DNA of 42,245 nt from an uncultured Calothrix sp. (GTDB lineage: Bacteria; Cyanobacteriota; Cyanobacteriia; Cyanobacteriales; Nostocaceae): positions 1-42,245 of the forward strand of contig CALJJQ010000020.1 of the NCBI GenBank assembly GCA_937973965.1, read 5' to 3'. Shown piece by piece: positions 8,357 to 18,092 of the stretch. Within the stretch, counting starts at the first letter, position 1; each line of letters begins with the position of its first letter. Under the pieces are notes generated by a model. The model saw nothing but the letters and a program-made list of their open reading frames with translations. It did not search any database and had not been told where the DNA came from. Both the position numbers and the translations under genes were made by a program.

Positions 8357-9469
8357 ATTTTTTTCAACTAAAGAAAGACGACCGTACTTATAATAAGCAG
8401 CACAAGCACCCTCGGAGGAAACCATACAGCTACCAATTGGTGTTTCTGGTGTGCAAGCTGTACCAAACACTTTACATTGCCAAGGTTTTAATACTCCTTT
8501 GAGAATTTCTCCACATTGACAAGCTTTATGGTCAGCAACAGTTCGATTAGGAATTACAAATTTAATTTCGGCATCAAATAAAGCATATTCGGGACGAATT
8601 TTTAAACCAGAATGGGGGATATCTCCTAAACCTCGCCATGCAAAGGTTTCTCGTTCAATAAAAACTTGATTAATTGCCTTGAGAGCGATAGTATTTCCCT
8701 CTGGTTTAACTAAGCGATTATATTGATTTTCTACCTCACAGCGACCATCTACAAATTGCTGTAATAACATCCAAATTGATTGGAGAATATCTAAAGGTTC
8801 AAATCCGGAAATTACTATCGGTTTATGGTAATCTTGAGGTATGAATTGGTAAGGCTTTGTTCCAATTACCATGCTAACATGGCCAGGCCCAACAAATCCA
8901 TCTAGCTGTAAATCGGGGTTTTCTAGTAATGCTTTTAATGCTGGTATTACTAGGACATGATTTGCAAACATACTAAAATTTTTGAGATTCTCACCTGCTG
9001 CTTGGAGAATAGTCAAAGCTGTGCTAGGAGCAGTTGTTTCAAATCCAATCCCGAAAAACACTACTTCCTTAGTGGGATTTTCCTGGGCGATTTTCAGACT
9101 ATCTAAGGGGGAATAAACCATCCGAATATCTGCTCCTTCAGCTTTTGCCTGTAGTAAACTTTTGCGGGAACCAGGAACCCGCATTGTGTCACCAAAAGTT
9201 GTCAGAATCACATCAGGATATTCTGCGATCGCAATTGCATCATCAATTCTTCCTTTCGTCATCACACACACTGGACAACCGGGACCATGAATTAGTTCAA
9301 TTGATGGTGGTAGAACTTCTTCAATCCCATATTTGAAAATTGCATGGGTATGACCACCACATACTTCCATAATTTTGAGAGGCTTACCAATAATATGGCA
9401 AAGCTTTTCCATTTGCCACAGTAAAGCTTCTCCTTTGTAAGTATCACGAAATTCATCTACGTATTTCAT
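8348..9469 (-). CDS. hypD: Hydrogenase formation protein HypD
   Basis: 373 residues from the chosen start, MKYVDEFRD. HypD is the Fe-S scaffold, paired with HypC, on which the Fe(CN)2CO unit is assembled. Conserved motifs are CGGHTH (37-42) and HGPGCPVC (61-68), plus C-terminal cysteines of the [4Fe-4S] site (CQCGE, 'FGTACTPE', 'GSCMVSSEGACAAYYKYG'). The frame is open 17 codons further upstream, but AGGG lies seven bases before the ATG at 9469 and homologues start here. The extreme C-terminus (after 'YYKYGRLSL') is short, and the last residues come from a heptad repeat. Confidence 0.96.
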   Translation of the reverse strand: MKYVDEFRDTYKGEALLWQMEKLCHIIGKPLKIMEVCGGHTHAIFKYGIEEVLPPSIELIHGPGCPVCVMTKGRIDDAIAIAEYPDVILTTFGDTMRVPGSRKSLLQAKAEGADIRMVYSPLDSLKIAQENPTKEVVFFGIGFETTAPSTALTILQAAGENLKNFSMFANHVLVIPALKALLENPDLQLDGFVGPGHVSMVIGTKPYQFIPQDYHKPIVISGFEPLDILQSIWMLLQQFVDGRCEVENQYNRLVKPEGNTIALKAINQVFIERETFAWRGLGDIPHSGLKIRPEYALFDAEIKFVIPNRTVADHKACQCGEILKGVLKPWQCKVFGTACTPETPIGSCMVSSEGACAAYYKYGRLSLVEKNNS

Positions 9470-9594
9470 CGTTTTTCCCTGAATTTTCAGCGAGTAAGTT
9501 ATCAGCCTTGAGTCACCCATCGATTCTTTTCTACTCCCTACTTCCTACTCCCTAATTTCTAAAATTTTTAAGGATTTTGAGATAATAGTGAAAG

Positions 9595-9849
9595 TTAATA
9601 ATCAACCATTAACTCTGCCATTTCTGTTAATAACCGTAATGTTTCTGCGGCTTCTTCTTCATTAATACGATTCATCGCAAAGCCAACATGAACTAATACC
9701 CAATCCCCAACACAAGACTCCGGTGGATGTTCCTCATCTACAATACAAGTAATATTTACCTGACGTTTCACACCACCGACATTGACAATCGCTAATTGAT
9801 GATTGGTATCACTGATTTCTACTATTTGACCTGGAATTCCTAAACACAT
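9595..9849 (-). CDS. hypC: Hydrogenase maturation chaperone HypC
   Basis: 84 residues beginning MCLGIPGQ. Cys2, exposed after Met removal, is the essential residue that holds the Fe unit with HypD and then binds the hydrogenase large-subunit precursor. The OB-fold-like core and 'DWVLVHVGFAMNRINEEEA' segment (split over about 46-64) match HypC/HybG/HupF. It lies 125 bp upstream of hypD and 271 bp downstream of hypF; the latter gap carries the same palindromic repeats as the hypD-hypE gap. Confidence 0.96.
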   Translation of the reverse strand: MCLGIPGQIVEISDTNHQLAIVNVGGVKRQVNITCIVDEEHPPESCVGDWVLVHVGFAMNRINEEEAAETLRLLTEMAELMVDY

Positions 9850-9860
9850 GATTTATTTTT

Positions 9861-9950
9861 AATTCGTAATTCGTAATAGCCTACGGCAAGCCGCTTCGCG
9901 TACGCAATACCCGCTACGCGGGAAGCAAGCTACGTAATTTGTAATTGAAG
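9861..9950. repeat. Palindromic repeat cluster in the hypF-hypC gap
   Basis: AATTCGT heptads, then AGCCTACGGCAAGCCGCTTC, GCGTACGCAATA, the hairpin CCCGCTACGCGGG and AAGCAAGCTACGTAATTTG. The units are the same as at 8026-8165 but in a different order. They lie directly upstream of the hypC start codon. Confidence 0.75.
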
Positions 9951-10120
9951 AAGATAGAGGTAGAAATGAGTTTCTAGATTCTACTTTTTGTCTAGTTTCA
10001 GATAATTATCATTAATCAATGCTAATCACGATATGAATGAAATTTGGGATACCAACTTCTGGAGAATTATATAAGTAACAGGTATTTATTGATACGAATA
10101 TCAATGATAAATCAATCAAG

Positions 10121-12505
10121 TTAGGATTTGATGATTCTTGCAGCTGCGATCGCCGCTTGTCCGAGGGATAAACCACCATCATTACTGGGAACTAGGTGAT
10201 GGGTTAGTACCTGTATCTGTATTGCTGCTAACTGGGTTTTAACTTGTTGTAAAAGGGTTTTATTTTGAAATACACCACCTGTTAGTACAACATATTTAAT
10301 GAAGTTGTGTTGACGGAGATGAATTACCGTCTTGACGATGGTGTCTGCTAAACCTTTGTGGAATTTAGCCGCTATCATTGCTGGTAATGTTTTTGCCTGT
10401 AAGTCGTTGAGTAATGCCTCCCACATCGGACGTGGATCTATACAATCAATAGTATCTAAAATCTGCACATCAAAAGGATAACTAATAATTTCTTGATAAT
10501 TATTTAAGTTATTGGTATCACATACAGCTTCCATTTCTATTGCAGCTTGTCCTTCATATCTAGATTCTTCTCGACAAATACCGATAGCTGCTGCAACTGC
10601 ATCAAATAATCGTCCCGTAGAAGATGCAAGGGGAGAGTTAATATTTTGCTCAATCATCTGTGAAAAGACATGTAAGGGTTTTTGCTCCAGAAATTGAAAA
10701 ATTTCTAAATCGGCGTATTTTCCCCTTAATTCCTCCCAATTAAATGCAGAAACTAATTGAGCGTAGGTATTTCGCCAAGGTTGATAAATAGCCTGCTTAC
10801 CTCCTATCATGGGTACAGGTTTTAATGTCGCAAGTCGGATAAACTGACGGTAATCTGCCAATAAAAACTCCCCTCCCCAAAATGTATTATTTTCACCATA
10901 ACCCAACCCATCTAAAGCAATACCTAGGACAGGTTGTGTATCCAAAGGTAAGCCATTTTCCACCATACAAGCTACGATATGGGCATGATGATGTTGAATT
11001 TCCACCACTTGAATTTGATTGTTTATAGCCAATTCTCTGCCTAACTTAGTTGATAAATATTCTGGGTGTTTATCTATGGCAATTACCTCTGGATGATGGG
11101 CAAATAAATGTAAATATAAATTCAAAGTGTCTTGATAACTAGCAAACACATTTTTATTTGCCAAATCCCCTAAATATTGAGATAAAATTGCTTGTCTAGC
11201 TGTCAATAAACAAAAAGTATTTTTTAACTCACCTCCCATTGCTAATACAGGAGGAGCCTTGTCAAAACCTGGAGGTAAATTAATTGGTGCTGGTGCATAT
11301 CCTCTCCCACGACGCAGGATTTGTACCTCTTGACCAAATACTCGGACAACCGAATCATCAACCCGATTTACAATATCTCGATTGTGTAGCAGAAAATAAT
11401 CAGCAATCTGACCTAACTTATCTTTTGCTACTTCATTATCGATACATTGTGGTTCGTCAGAAATATTTCCACTAGTAAATACAATTGGTCGATCCATGCG
11501 TTTACAAATCAGATGATGAAGGGGGGTATAGGGTAGCATGAAACCAAGGGTATTTTGTCTAGGAGCAACTAGCTGAGAAATAGAACGATTTAAATTCTTG
11601 TTCCCATTTATCTCCGTCTCCCTTACAGCTTTTATTCGTAACAATACTATCGGTGCTGCGGGACTTTCCAATAACTCTTTCTCCCGGTCATTAACATCAC
11701 AGTATTGCTCAATTATGAACCTATCCCGTGCCATTAATGCCAAGGGTTTATCATATCTTTGCTTCCGTTGACGCAGAGTTGCCACCGCAGTATCATTAGT
11801 CGCATCACATGCTAAGTGAAATCCGCCTATTCCTTTAATGGCGACAATCTCACCCCTTTGTAATAACGTACAAACCGCATCCACATCATCCAGCATCGAA
11901 AACATAGAAGCAGTCACAGGTTTACCATCACTACGCTCCAACCAAGCCTTCGGACCACACACATGACATGCGATCGCCTGAGCATGAAAGCGACGATTAT
12001 CAATCTGTTGGTATTCCTTAGCACATTCACCACACATAATGAAAACACCCATACTAGTGTGATCTCGGTCGTAGGGAATAGCACGAACAATACTCAGACG
12101 GGGACCACAGTGGGTACAATTAGTAAAAGGATAGCGGTAGTAGCGGCTATAGGGGTCAAAAATCTCTTGCTGACACTGGGGACAAGTAGCAGCATCGGCA
12201 GCTATTTCCGTGGAAATTTGACTATTAATACTGGGGGAAATCACAAAATCATTGAATTTAAATTCACCTTCATCGGGTTGACAGACTAATTCATTGATTT
12301 GTGCTAAGGGTGGAGATTCCGTTCGTAATTTTTGCATAAATTCGGTAATGGATTTTTCACTACCTCCAACCCGAATTAACACACCTTCACCATCGTTACA
12401 AACATCACCAACTAACCCATAATTTTTCGCTAAACGATATACTGTCGGACGAAATCCTACCCCTTGAACTGTACCACGAACCCTGATTTTCACTTTCATC
12501 ATCAT
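10121..12505 (-). CDS. hypF: Carbamoyltransferase HypF
   Basis: 794 residues. HypF makes carbamoyl-AMP from carbamoyl phosphate and ATP and transfers the carbamoyl group to the HypE C-terminal Cys. Domain order is complete: acylphosphatase-like (about 4-93, VRGTVQGVGFRP at 9-20), two zinc-finger pairs (CPQC 108-111 with CTHC 130-133; CGEC 158-161 with CHVC 180-183), a YrdC-like domain (about 205-395), and a Kae1/TobZ-like C-terminal domain with 'HHHAHIVACM' and 'GGVFQN'. Three consecutive ATGs (12505, 12502, 12499) leave the exact start open by two codons. It is the first gene of the hyp cluster; the promoter should lie in the repeat-rich 12506-12832 region. Confidence 0.97.
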   Translation of the reverse strand: MMMKVKIRVRGTVQGVGFRPTVYRLAKNYGLVGDVCNDGEGVLIRVGGSEKSITEFMQKLRTESPPLAQINELVCQPDEGEFKFNDFVISPSINSQISTEIAADAATCPQCQQEIFDPYSRYYRYPFTNCTHCGPRLSIVRAIPYDRDHTSMGVFIMCGECAKEYQQIDNRRFHAQAIACHVCGPKAWLERSDGKPVTASMFSMLDDVDAVCTLLQRGEIVAIKGIGGFHLACDATNDTAVATLRQRKQRYDKPLALMARDRFIIEQYCDVNDREKELLESPAAPIVLLRIKAVRETEINGNKNLNRSISQLVAPRQNTLGFMLPYTPLHHLICKRMDRPIVFTSGNISDEPQCIDNEVAKDKLGQIADYFLLHNRDIVNRVDDSVVRVFGQEVQILRRGRGYAPAPINLPPGFDKAPPVLAMGGELKNTFCLLTARQAILSQYLGDLANKNVFASYQDTLNLYLHLFAHHPEVIAIDKHPEYLSTKLGRELAINNQIQVVEIQHHHAHIVACMVENGLPLDTQPVLGIALDGLGYGENNTFWGGEFLLADYRQFIRLATLKPVPMIGGKQAIYQPWRNTYAQLVSAFNWEELRGKYADLEIFQFLEQKPLHVFSQMIEQNINSPLASSTGRLFDAVAAAIGICREESRYEGQAAIEMEAVCDTNNLNNYQEIISYPFDVQILDTIDCIDPRPMWEALLNDLQAKTLPAMIAAKFHKGLADTIVKTVIHLRQHNFIKYVVLTGGVFQNKTLLQQVKTQLAAIQIQVLTHHLVPSNDGGLSLGQAAIAAARIIKS

Positions 12506-13270
12506 CTTTAATTAGTAACTAGTACAAACAGGCAAAATCAAAAGGCAAAAAATAACAATCATTAGGTAAGCTTTTCAGCTATTTTTAACTGTTACTAGTA
12601 CCACGCGGTGTAAATACGCCTACCTTTTCCCTCGCACCCATGCTCCGCGTGGGTGCGGAATCTGCGAAGCTTCTACCTCGTGAATGAAGGCAGTAAGCCC
12701 TCGCTAGTGACCACGCAGAGCATAGTCACTAGATAAAAGTTGTGACTAATTAATACTCGGTTTATTTCCGCCAACCTGTACTAGTCTGGAAAAACCACAC
12801 CAGAAAAAAATTACACCACTGGAAATAAGGAGATGAAATTCCATATTTTTAATCACTATTACACACAAACTCGCTGGAAAATAGGAAGCAGAAAAAAGCC
12901 ACTTGCATCGCTTTTGGTGTTAGCAGTGCATCTAGTCTGCTCTCTTATCTCTAGTTCCCCGTCTTTACAGATTAGAATAAATTTGAAAACGGGTGCTCAG
13001 TCCCATAATATGCAGAGATTGTGTAAATAAACTTTAAACTTTATGTGTAGTCATCAACAAAATCAATCTTCGAGTTTACCCATCAGTCGGGGATTGGTGA
13101 AAATCGGGAAATTTCGGGAAGATACTAGTAAGCTAAAATACATTTTCATTGCCAAATTCTTTTATCAGGTTGTTAACTGTTAACAGTTAACAGTCAACAA
13201 CCTCATACAACACCTGGTTTTAATATTCATCATTAAGGTAAATGCACCATCCAGTTCAAATTAAATCAAA
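12506..13270. other. 765 bp spacer with hairpins upstream of hypF
   Basis: No convincing gene. Two strong hairpins are visible: 12633-12657 (CGCACCCA / TGGGTGCG, 9-base loop) and 12704-12732 (CTAGTGAC / GTCACTAG, 13-base loop). A GTTAACTGTTAACAGTTAAC palindromic run lies at about 13171-13195. A 65-codon plus frame at 12833 has AAGGAG directly abutting its ATG, which is too close to serve as a ribosome binding site. The hypF promoter should be here. Confidence 0.55.
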
Positions 13271-13516
13271 TCAAAACCGACCGAGATTTGCCAATCCTAA
13301 AATCACACCTACACCAACAATATGACCCAAACACATTGCTGCAACAAAAGCAGGTATACTCATCGGTAGTAGGGGAAATTTTGGCCCAACCATTGGTCTA
13401 TTAATTTGAAGTGTCACAACTAAAGTCAGAATGCAGCAAATACCAATCACAATCGCCACACCTGGGTTCCATTCTAGAGTAATAGGAACAGATGCAGTCA
13501 TCAACAGGGTTTCCAT
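13271..13516 (-). CDS. psaK: Photosystem I subunit PsaK-like protein
   Basis: 81 residues from Met at 13516. The C-terminus 'GHIVGVGVILGLANLGRF' matches the PsaK signature closely (second membrane helix ending in GLxNLGR). Two hydrophobic helices are visible, about 17-37 and 54-76, separated by a short loop with PMVGPKFP, and the N-terminus has the 'LEWNP' motif seen in PsaK. The frame extends 51 codons upstream, but that part is Phe/Ile/Lys/Asn-rich and unlike PsaK; Met at 13516 gives the usual length. PsaK sits at the periphery of PSI and takes part in state transitions. It is divergent from trpF, 97 bp apart. Cyanobacteria often carry several psaK paralogues; which one this is cannot be told. 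Confidence 0.82.
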   Translation of the reverse strand: METLLMTASVPITLEWNPGVAIVIGICCILTLVVTLQINRPMVGPKFPLLPMSIPAFVAAMCLGHIVGVGVILGLANLGRF

Positions 13517-13613
13517 GCGGTTATTTGACTCCTCAAAATTTTTGCTTAAACCACAAAGATTATAGAATTTTCCACAGAAAAACCCGAATTTAATCAGAAA
13601 AATAGAATTTACT

Positions 13614-14318
13614 GTGACAATGATGACAAAATCGCCAATTCCCCTGCAAATAAAAATTTGCGGAATCACTAAACCCGATCAAGGTGTAGTTATTAGTAAA
13701 CTAGGTGCAACAGCTTTAGGATTTATTTGTGTTCCTAGCTCTCCTCGCTATATCTCACCCTCAGCAATTAACTCGATTGTTGACCAAATTCCCACCAATG
13801 TAGAGAAAATTGGTGTTTTTGCGAATGCAGATATTGCCACAATTTACACAACAGTTCAAACTGGAAAGCTGACGGGTGTACAATTACATGGGGATGAATC
13901 ACCGGAATTCTGTCAACAACTTGCAAGTAAATTCATAGATATCAAAACAGATATCAAAATTATTAAAGCCCTACGCATTCGTAGTGCTGCGGATTTACAA
14001 CTAACTACTCAATACCAAAATTATGTTGATACTTTCTTATTAGATGCATACCATCCCCAGCAATTAGGAGGAACAGGAAAAATATTAGATTGGGAACTTT
14101 TAGCCGATTTTCAACCTGGTCGTCCTTGGTGGTTAGCTGGGGGAATTAACCCTGATAATGTGGTCGCAGCGATTCAAACTACCCATGCAGATGGGATTGA
14201 TTTATCTAGTGGGGTGGAAATTTCACCGGGAAATAAGGATTTAGAAAAAGTCAAGCAGTTGTTTGTGCGATTGCAATCAATTGGGGGAGTAGGAAGTAGA
14301 AAGCATTTTGGATTTTAG
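13614..14318 (+). CDS. trpF: Phosphoribosylanthranilate isomerase TrpF
   Basis: 234 residues, a (beta/alpha)8 barrel catalysing the Amadori rearrangement of PRA to CdRP in tryptophan synthesis. Signature elements are KICGITKP (about 13-20) with the catalytic Cys, 'LGFICVPSSPRYI', 'GVQLHGDE', the catalytic Asp in 'FLLDAYHPQQLGGTG', and 'WWLAGGINPDNV' with 'GIDLSSGVE' forming the phosphate site. The frame starts at GTG (13614); ATGs at 13620 and 13623 are alternatives and no start has a strong ribosome binding site. No other trp gene is adjacent, as is usual for cyanobacteria. Confidence 0.96.
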   Translation: MTMMTKSPIPLQIKICGITKPDQGVVISKLGATALGFICVPSSPRYISPSAINSIVDQIPTNVEKIGVFANADIATIYTTVQTGKLTGVQLHGDESPEFCQQLASKFIDIKTDIKIIKALRIRSAADLQLTTQYQNYVDTFLLDAYHPQQLGGTGKILDWELLADFQPGRPWWLAGGINPDNVVAAIQTTHADGIDLSSGVEISPGNKDLEKVKQLFVRLQSIGGVGSRKHFGF

Positions 14319-14416
14319 ATTACTCTTCGGTCGATCCGCACCACGTGGGTCTATGGATTTTGGATTAATTGCAACACGAGGAACCCGCGCAACGTAGTGG
14401 TTCCCCAGCCTTCCTG

Positions 14417-14580
14417 AGAGGATGTTTGTCAAGTGTCAATAAATACTTTATCAACCACTTCTTGAGGACGGTCAATAGGCTCAAACGGTATATTTTTCGT
14501 TATGAACTACCGATTCCCTTCTCCCTACTCCCAAAAAGCGAGCTTGTTAAGTATTAAAATCGACTTTTAAAACATCCTCT
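14417..14580 (-). repeat. MITE-like element, family C, copy 1
   Basis: 164 bp bounded by the perfect 11-bp inverted repeat AGAGGATGTTT / AAACATCCTCT. Internal text matches the copy at 38959-39129 in the opposite orientation (TTGATAAAGT.TTTATTGACA, CCGTTTGAGCCTATT, GATTTTAATACTTAA). No coding capacity and no obvious target duplication. It fills most of the 349 bp trpF-folE gap. Confidence 0.75.
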
Positions 14581-14667
14581 TACTAAATACGATAAAAACC
14601 CAACTGCTGACCTGAATTTTTGATCAGTCATCCGTCAACTGTCAACAATCATCAACCTGTAAGGTGA

Positions 14668-15360
14668 TTACATAAACGCGGGTTGGTGACGGATCAAGTT
14701 AAAGAACTCTTCGCGGGTTTTTTGTTCTTCTTGGAAGACACCTAGCATCGCGCTGGTGACAGTCCAGGAACCGGGTTTTTGAACACCGCGCATGGCCATA
14801 CACATGTGAATTCCTTCCATGACCACCGCTACCCCTTGCGGTTCAAGGATTTCTTGGATTGCTTCGGCTACTTGTCTGGTTAAGCGTTCTTGGACTTGTA
14901 AGCGTCGGGAATACATTTCCACAATGCGAGCGAGTTTGCTCAATCCGACGACTTTTTGGTTGGGAATATAAGCAACGTGAGCTTTACCCATGAAGGGTAA
15001 CATGTGGTGTTCGCAAAGACTAAAGAAATCTATGTCGCGAACTAGTACCATCTCGTTGTGTCCCTCGTCAAAAATTGCTCCGTTGACGAGTTGTTCGAGG
15101 GATTGACTGTAACCACTGGTGAGGAAGCGCATTGCTTCGGCTACCCGTTTGGGGGTTTTTAATAAACCTTCCCGTTCGGGGTCTTCTCCAACACCTATTA
15201 ATATATTTCTGACCGCATCCTGCATTTTTTCCATCATTTCTGGTGATGGGGGATGGAATTCTGCATCTCGACCGTTATTTTTGTTGCGGTCGGGACGAAT
15301 AGCTTCTTCTAAATCGGTGATAAGTGGTGATTTGGAGCCGTTGGAACGCGCAATAGTCAT
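14668..15360 (-). CDS. folE: GTP cyclohydrolase I FolE
   Basis: 230 residues. It converts GTP to 7,8-dihydroneopterin triphosphate, the first step of folate and pterin synthesis (cyanobacteria also use it for pterin glycosides). Zinc ligands are Cys116 and His119 in [12 protein letters not shown] and Cys187 in [11 protein letters not shown]. 'TPKRVAEAM' (69-77) and '[11 protein letters not shown]' (138-148) are standard family blocks. The N-terminal 40 residues are charged and variable. The last 20 residues (after 'SAMLGVF') are a short extension seen in cyanobacterial FolE. It is the last gene of a same-strand block with ado, aar, accA and the SDR gene, 255 bp downstream of the SDR. Confidence 0.96.
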   Translation of the reverse strand: MTIARSNGSKSPLITDLEEAIRPDRNKNNGRDAEFHPPSPEMMEKMQDAVRNILIGVGEDPEREGLLKTPKRVAEAMRFLTSGYSQSLEQLVNGAIFDEGHNEMVLVRDIDFFSLCEHHMLPFMGKAHVAYIPNQKVVGLSKLARIVEMYSRRLQVQERLTRQVAEAIQEILEPQGVAVVMEGIHMCMAMRGVQKPGSWTVTSAMLGVFQEEQKTREEFFNLIRHQPAFM

Positions 15361-15615
15361 AGTGAATGTTTATTGAGGATTTACTGCTTAAATTGATGGA
15401 AAAACCGAGTTTGGGCGTAATGCTTGTCTGGGGTTTAGCAAATGGTCGCGGTTAATAGAAATCTGGAACTCATCCTTTATTTTTGACCAAATTGAAATCC
15501 AAAAACTGGTTCGTGGTGATGAAGTTCATACTGATTGTTTATGGATTGGATATGATAAATTTGGGCAAATTTGGGCGAATTTAGGATTTTTGCTGGGCAA
15601 AATCAAGTTTATTGT

Positions 15616-16341
15616 TTAGAGAACTCCGGCACTGGGCATAATTGTTAACTCATCAATGACTGCTAATGGTGGTAAGAGGGCTGCATAGAGGATTGATTCG
15701 GCTACAACTTCTGGAGTTAACATACGAGTACGGTCAAAATTGGCTTCAACTGTGTCCGTGTCCCAAATTCCTGTGTCAACTGAACCTGGACAGATGGCAG
15801 TGACCCGGATACCGTGGGGTCTTTCTTCCTGGGCTAATGTTTGGGAAAATGCCATTAGTCCGGCTTTGCTGACGCAGTATGCTCCCCAATTGGCAAATGC
15901 TTGTTTACCGGCGATGGAAGAGACATTAATGATTGTTCCATGACCGCGATCGCGCATTCCTGGTAATATTGCTAGAGTTGTCTGAAATACGCTAGTTAGG
16001 TTCAAATCGATCACCCGTTGCCAATCCTTGAAGGGTGTATCTCGTAACATCCCGGTGTAACCAATTCCGGCATTATTGACAAGAATATCAATCTCTCCAA
16101 AGTCGGCTAATACTTCGCTGATTCTAGCTGGTATTTGCGTAACTTCACCTAAATCCAATGTATAGGGTTTTGCTTCCACCCCCACATGCCTAGCGGCATC
16201 AGCGACGGGTTCTAACTTGTCAAGAGAACGGCTGATTAGGGCTACATCTACACCTGCTTTCGCAAAGGCAAGAACTGTAGCTTTACCAATTCCACTACTG
16301 GCTCCGGTAATCAAAGCGCGTTGTTTTTTTTGACCACTCAT
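15616..16341 (-). CDS. Short-chain dehydrogenase/reductase of the alkane gene neighbourhood
   Basis: 241 residues, classical SDR. The NAD(P)-binding motif TGASSGIG is at 12-19, NNAG at 89-92 and the catalytic triad Ser141/142, Tyr155 and Lys159 (YCVSK). The 'ALISRS' after strand 2, with Arg38, suggests NADP(H). The C-terminal 'PGSVDTGIW' loop is typical. FabG-like in overall form, but substrate cannot be read from the sequence. In many cyanobacteria an SDR sits in this position beside ado-aar-accA, which suggests a role in fatty aldehyde/alcohol or fatty acid metabolism (inference). No membrane segment. Confidence 0.9.
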   Translation of the reverse strand: MSGQKKQRALITGASSGIGKATVLAFAKAGVDVALISRSLDKLEPVADAARHVGVEAKPYTLDLGEVTQIPARISEVLADFGEIDILVNNAGIGYTGMLRDTPFKDWQRVIDLNLTSVFQTTLAILPGMRDRGHGTIINVSSIAGKQAFANWGAYCVSKAGLMAFSQTLAQEERPHGIRVTAICPGSVDTGIWDTDTVEANFDRTRMLTPEVVAESILYAALLPPLAVIDELTIMPSAGVL

Positions 16342-16786
16342 TACGTGATTAATCCTTCAGTGATGTTTGTGTAGTTGCTGTGATACAATCGCTGCGAAGT
16401 TGAACCGCAAAAGTATATTTGACTGTGCGGATCATGGTAGGAAGAAAATAATCAATGTGTATTCAATTCACATCAAAATTCCCATTGATGGCTAGAATCA
16501 ATAATTTGAATTGGCTTTTAAGCTGGCGTTTTTAATATTTGCCTAATGTTGCAGGCATTGATTAATAAGGCAAAATTCGTTGTTGTTGCTGATTGTATAC
16601 CGAAGATAGCCTGACTCCACGATGTTGTGGGCTACTGTATATCCTTATCGTCCCCACATTGGTCTTGCAGGTAATGTCAGTTTGCCCATAATACAAATGC
16701 CTATGAAACATTAGTCGATTGTTAAAAATCTTTAAGTTCATAGGCAATTATAACATTTTGATTTCCCGAAAGCATCAAATCCCGAT
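16342..16786. other. 445 bp spacer between accA and the SDR gene
   Basis: No supported gene. A 61-codon minus frame (16562-16747) has protein-like patches but no start signal or family resemblance. No dispersed repeat from elsewhere in the window was recognised here. It may hold a separate promoter for the SDR gene. Confidence 0.5.
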
Positions 16787-17767
16787 TTAGGCGCTAATTT
16801 CCGTGAAAGCGCCGATTTTGCGGAATTTTTCGTAGCGTAGGTTACGTCGTTCTTGAGGAGCTAATTGTTGGAGTTCTTCAATATTTTCCAGCAAAGCCTG
16901 TTTGAGGGTGGCAGCAGACTTGAGGGGGTCGGAGTGAGCGCCACCGATGGGTTCGGGTAAAATTTGGTCGATGATACCCAATTTTTTCAAATCGTGGGAG
17001 ACCATTTTTAACGCGATCGCAGCTTGGGGGGCTTTACTTGCATCTTTCCACAAAATTGCCGCACAGGCTTCTGGAGGTGCAACGGAATAAACTGAATGTT
17101 CAAACATTAACAGGCGATCGCCAACACCGATTCCCAAGGCTCCACCGGAACCACCTTCACCAATCACAGTACAAATAATTGGCACATCAAAGCTAAACAT
17201 TTCGCGCAAATTATAGGCGATCGCTTCCCCTTGTCCTTGGTGTTCAGCTTCCACACCAGCCCAAGCGGCAGGTGTATCGATAAATGTTAAAATAGGCATT
17301 CCGAAGCGATTGGCATGTTCCATCAGCCGCAGAGCTTTGCGATAGCCACTGGGGTAAGCCATACCAAAATTGCGGGCGATATTATCTTTGGTATCCCGTC
17401 CCTTCTGCTGTCCTAACATGACGACGGGTTGACCACCTACACGACCAACACCAGCAACCATCGCCGGATCATCATGGCCACCGCGATCGCCGTGTAACTC
17501 AAACCATTCATCACTAATGGATTGAATGTAATCTAAAGTACTAGGACGACGCGGATGCCGGGCTACCTGCAATCGCTGGGATGGTGTTAAACTGCTAAAA
17601 ATTTCCTCACGTAGTTGCATCGCCCTGGCTTCTAGTTGCCGAATTTGACCAGAAACATCGACGTTATTTTCATCTGCAAGTTGCCGAATTTGCTCAATGC
17701 GTGCGGTCAGTTCTGCTAATGGCTTTTCAAAGTCTAACAGTAATGGTTTTCGCTCGGTAGTTGCCAT
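16787..17767 (-). CDS. accA: Acetyl-CoA carboxylase carboxyltransferase subunit alpha
   Basis: 326 residues, full length. AccA pairs with AccD to move the carboxyl group from biotin to acetyl-CoA, giving malonyl-CoA, the first committed step of fatty acid synthesis. Family blocks include the coiled-coil N-terminus (residues 10-60), '[12 protein letters not shown]', '[16 protein letters not shown]', the oxyanion/glycine-rich region '[19 protein letters not shown]' and '[12 protein letters not shown]'. It lies between aar and the SDR gene on the same strand with 325 bp to aar. The linkage to aar and ado ties fatty-acid supply to alkane synthesis. Confidence 0.97.
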   Translation of the reverse strand: MATTERKPLLLDFEKPLAELTARIEQIRQLADENNVDVSGQIRQLEARAMQLREEIFSSLTPSQRLQVARHPRRPSTLDYIQSISDEWFELHGDRGGHDDPAMVAGVGRVGGQPVVMLGQQKGRDTKDNIARNFGMAYPSGYRKALRLMEHANRFGMPILTFIDTPAAWAGVEAEHQGQGEAIAYNLREMFSFDVPIICTVIGEGGSGGALGIGVGDRLLMFEHSVYSVAPPEACAAILWKDASKAPQAAIALKMVSHDLKKLGIIDQILPEPIGGAHSDPLKSAATLKQALLENIEELQQLAPQERRNLRYEKFRKIGAFTEISA

Positions 17768-18092
17768 ATTTTGTGATTCTTGATATGGAATTGGGGTGGA
17801 GAGGGTGGTAAATCGAAAGGATAGGATTTAGTCATAACTGAGCGTAAAAATAGGGAGTAAGGGAAAAGTCATCGTTTTGCCGCGTACAAAAGTTCTCTGC
17901 GAGAGAAGGCTGTACCGACATGGGAGACTAGCATAGAGAGAATAATCAGTTAGATAGACATATTCCACACTCCTTCAGGAACGTGGATTCTAGGTCGGGT
18001 TGAAAAATGCTCTCGTTAACTTCGTCTTGCCAACTAGACAAAACCGAGCCTAGTTGGATTACTCCCCAAGAACCAAAAGTGGTCTGCAAAGA
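17768..18092. other. 325 bp spacer between aar and accA
   Basis: No gene seen. Mixed-composition sequence with a weak 'GGGAGTAAGGGA' low-complexity patch near 17850. Probably contains the accA promoter; no -10/-35 pair could be assigned with confidence. Confidence 0.45.

Noticed and set aside
9470-9520. Upstream extension of the hypD frame (MGDSRLITYS...)
   Set aside because: HypD homologues begin at MKYVDEF, and an AGGG site precedes that ATG.
12833-13030. 65-codon plus-strand frame with AAGGAG before ATG
   Set aside because: The AAGGAG abuts the ATG with no spacer, the protein resembles nothing known, and the frame lies in a hairpin-rich spacer.
16562-16747. Minus frame that might be the tail of a TnpB-type transposase
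   Set aside because: Only vague similarity; no zinc ribbon or RuvC motif and no element ends nearby.
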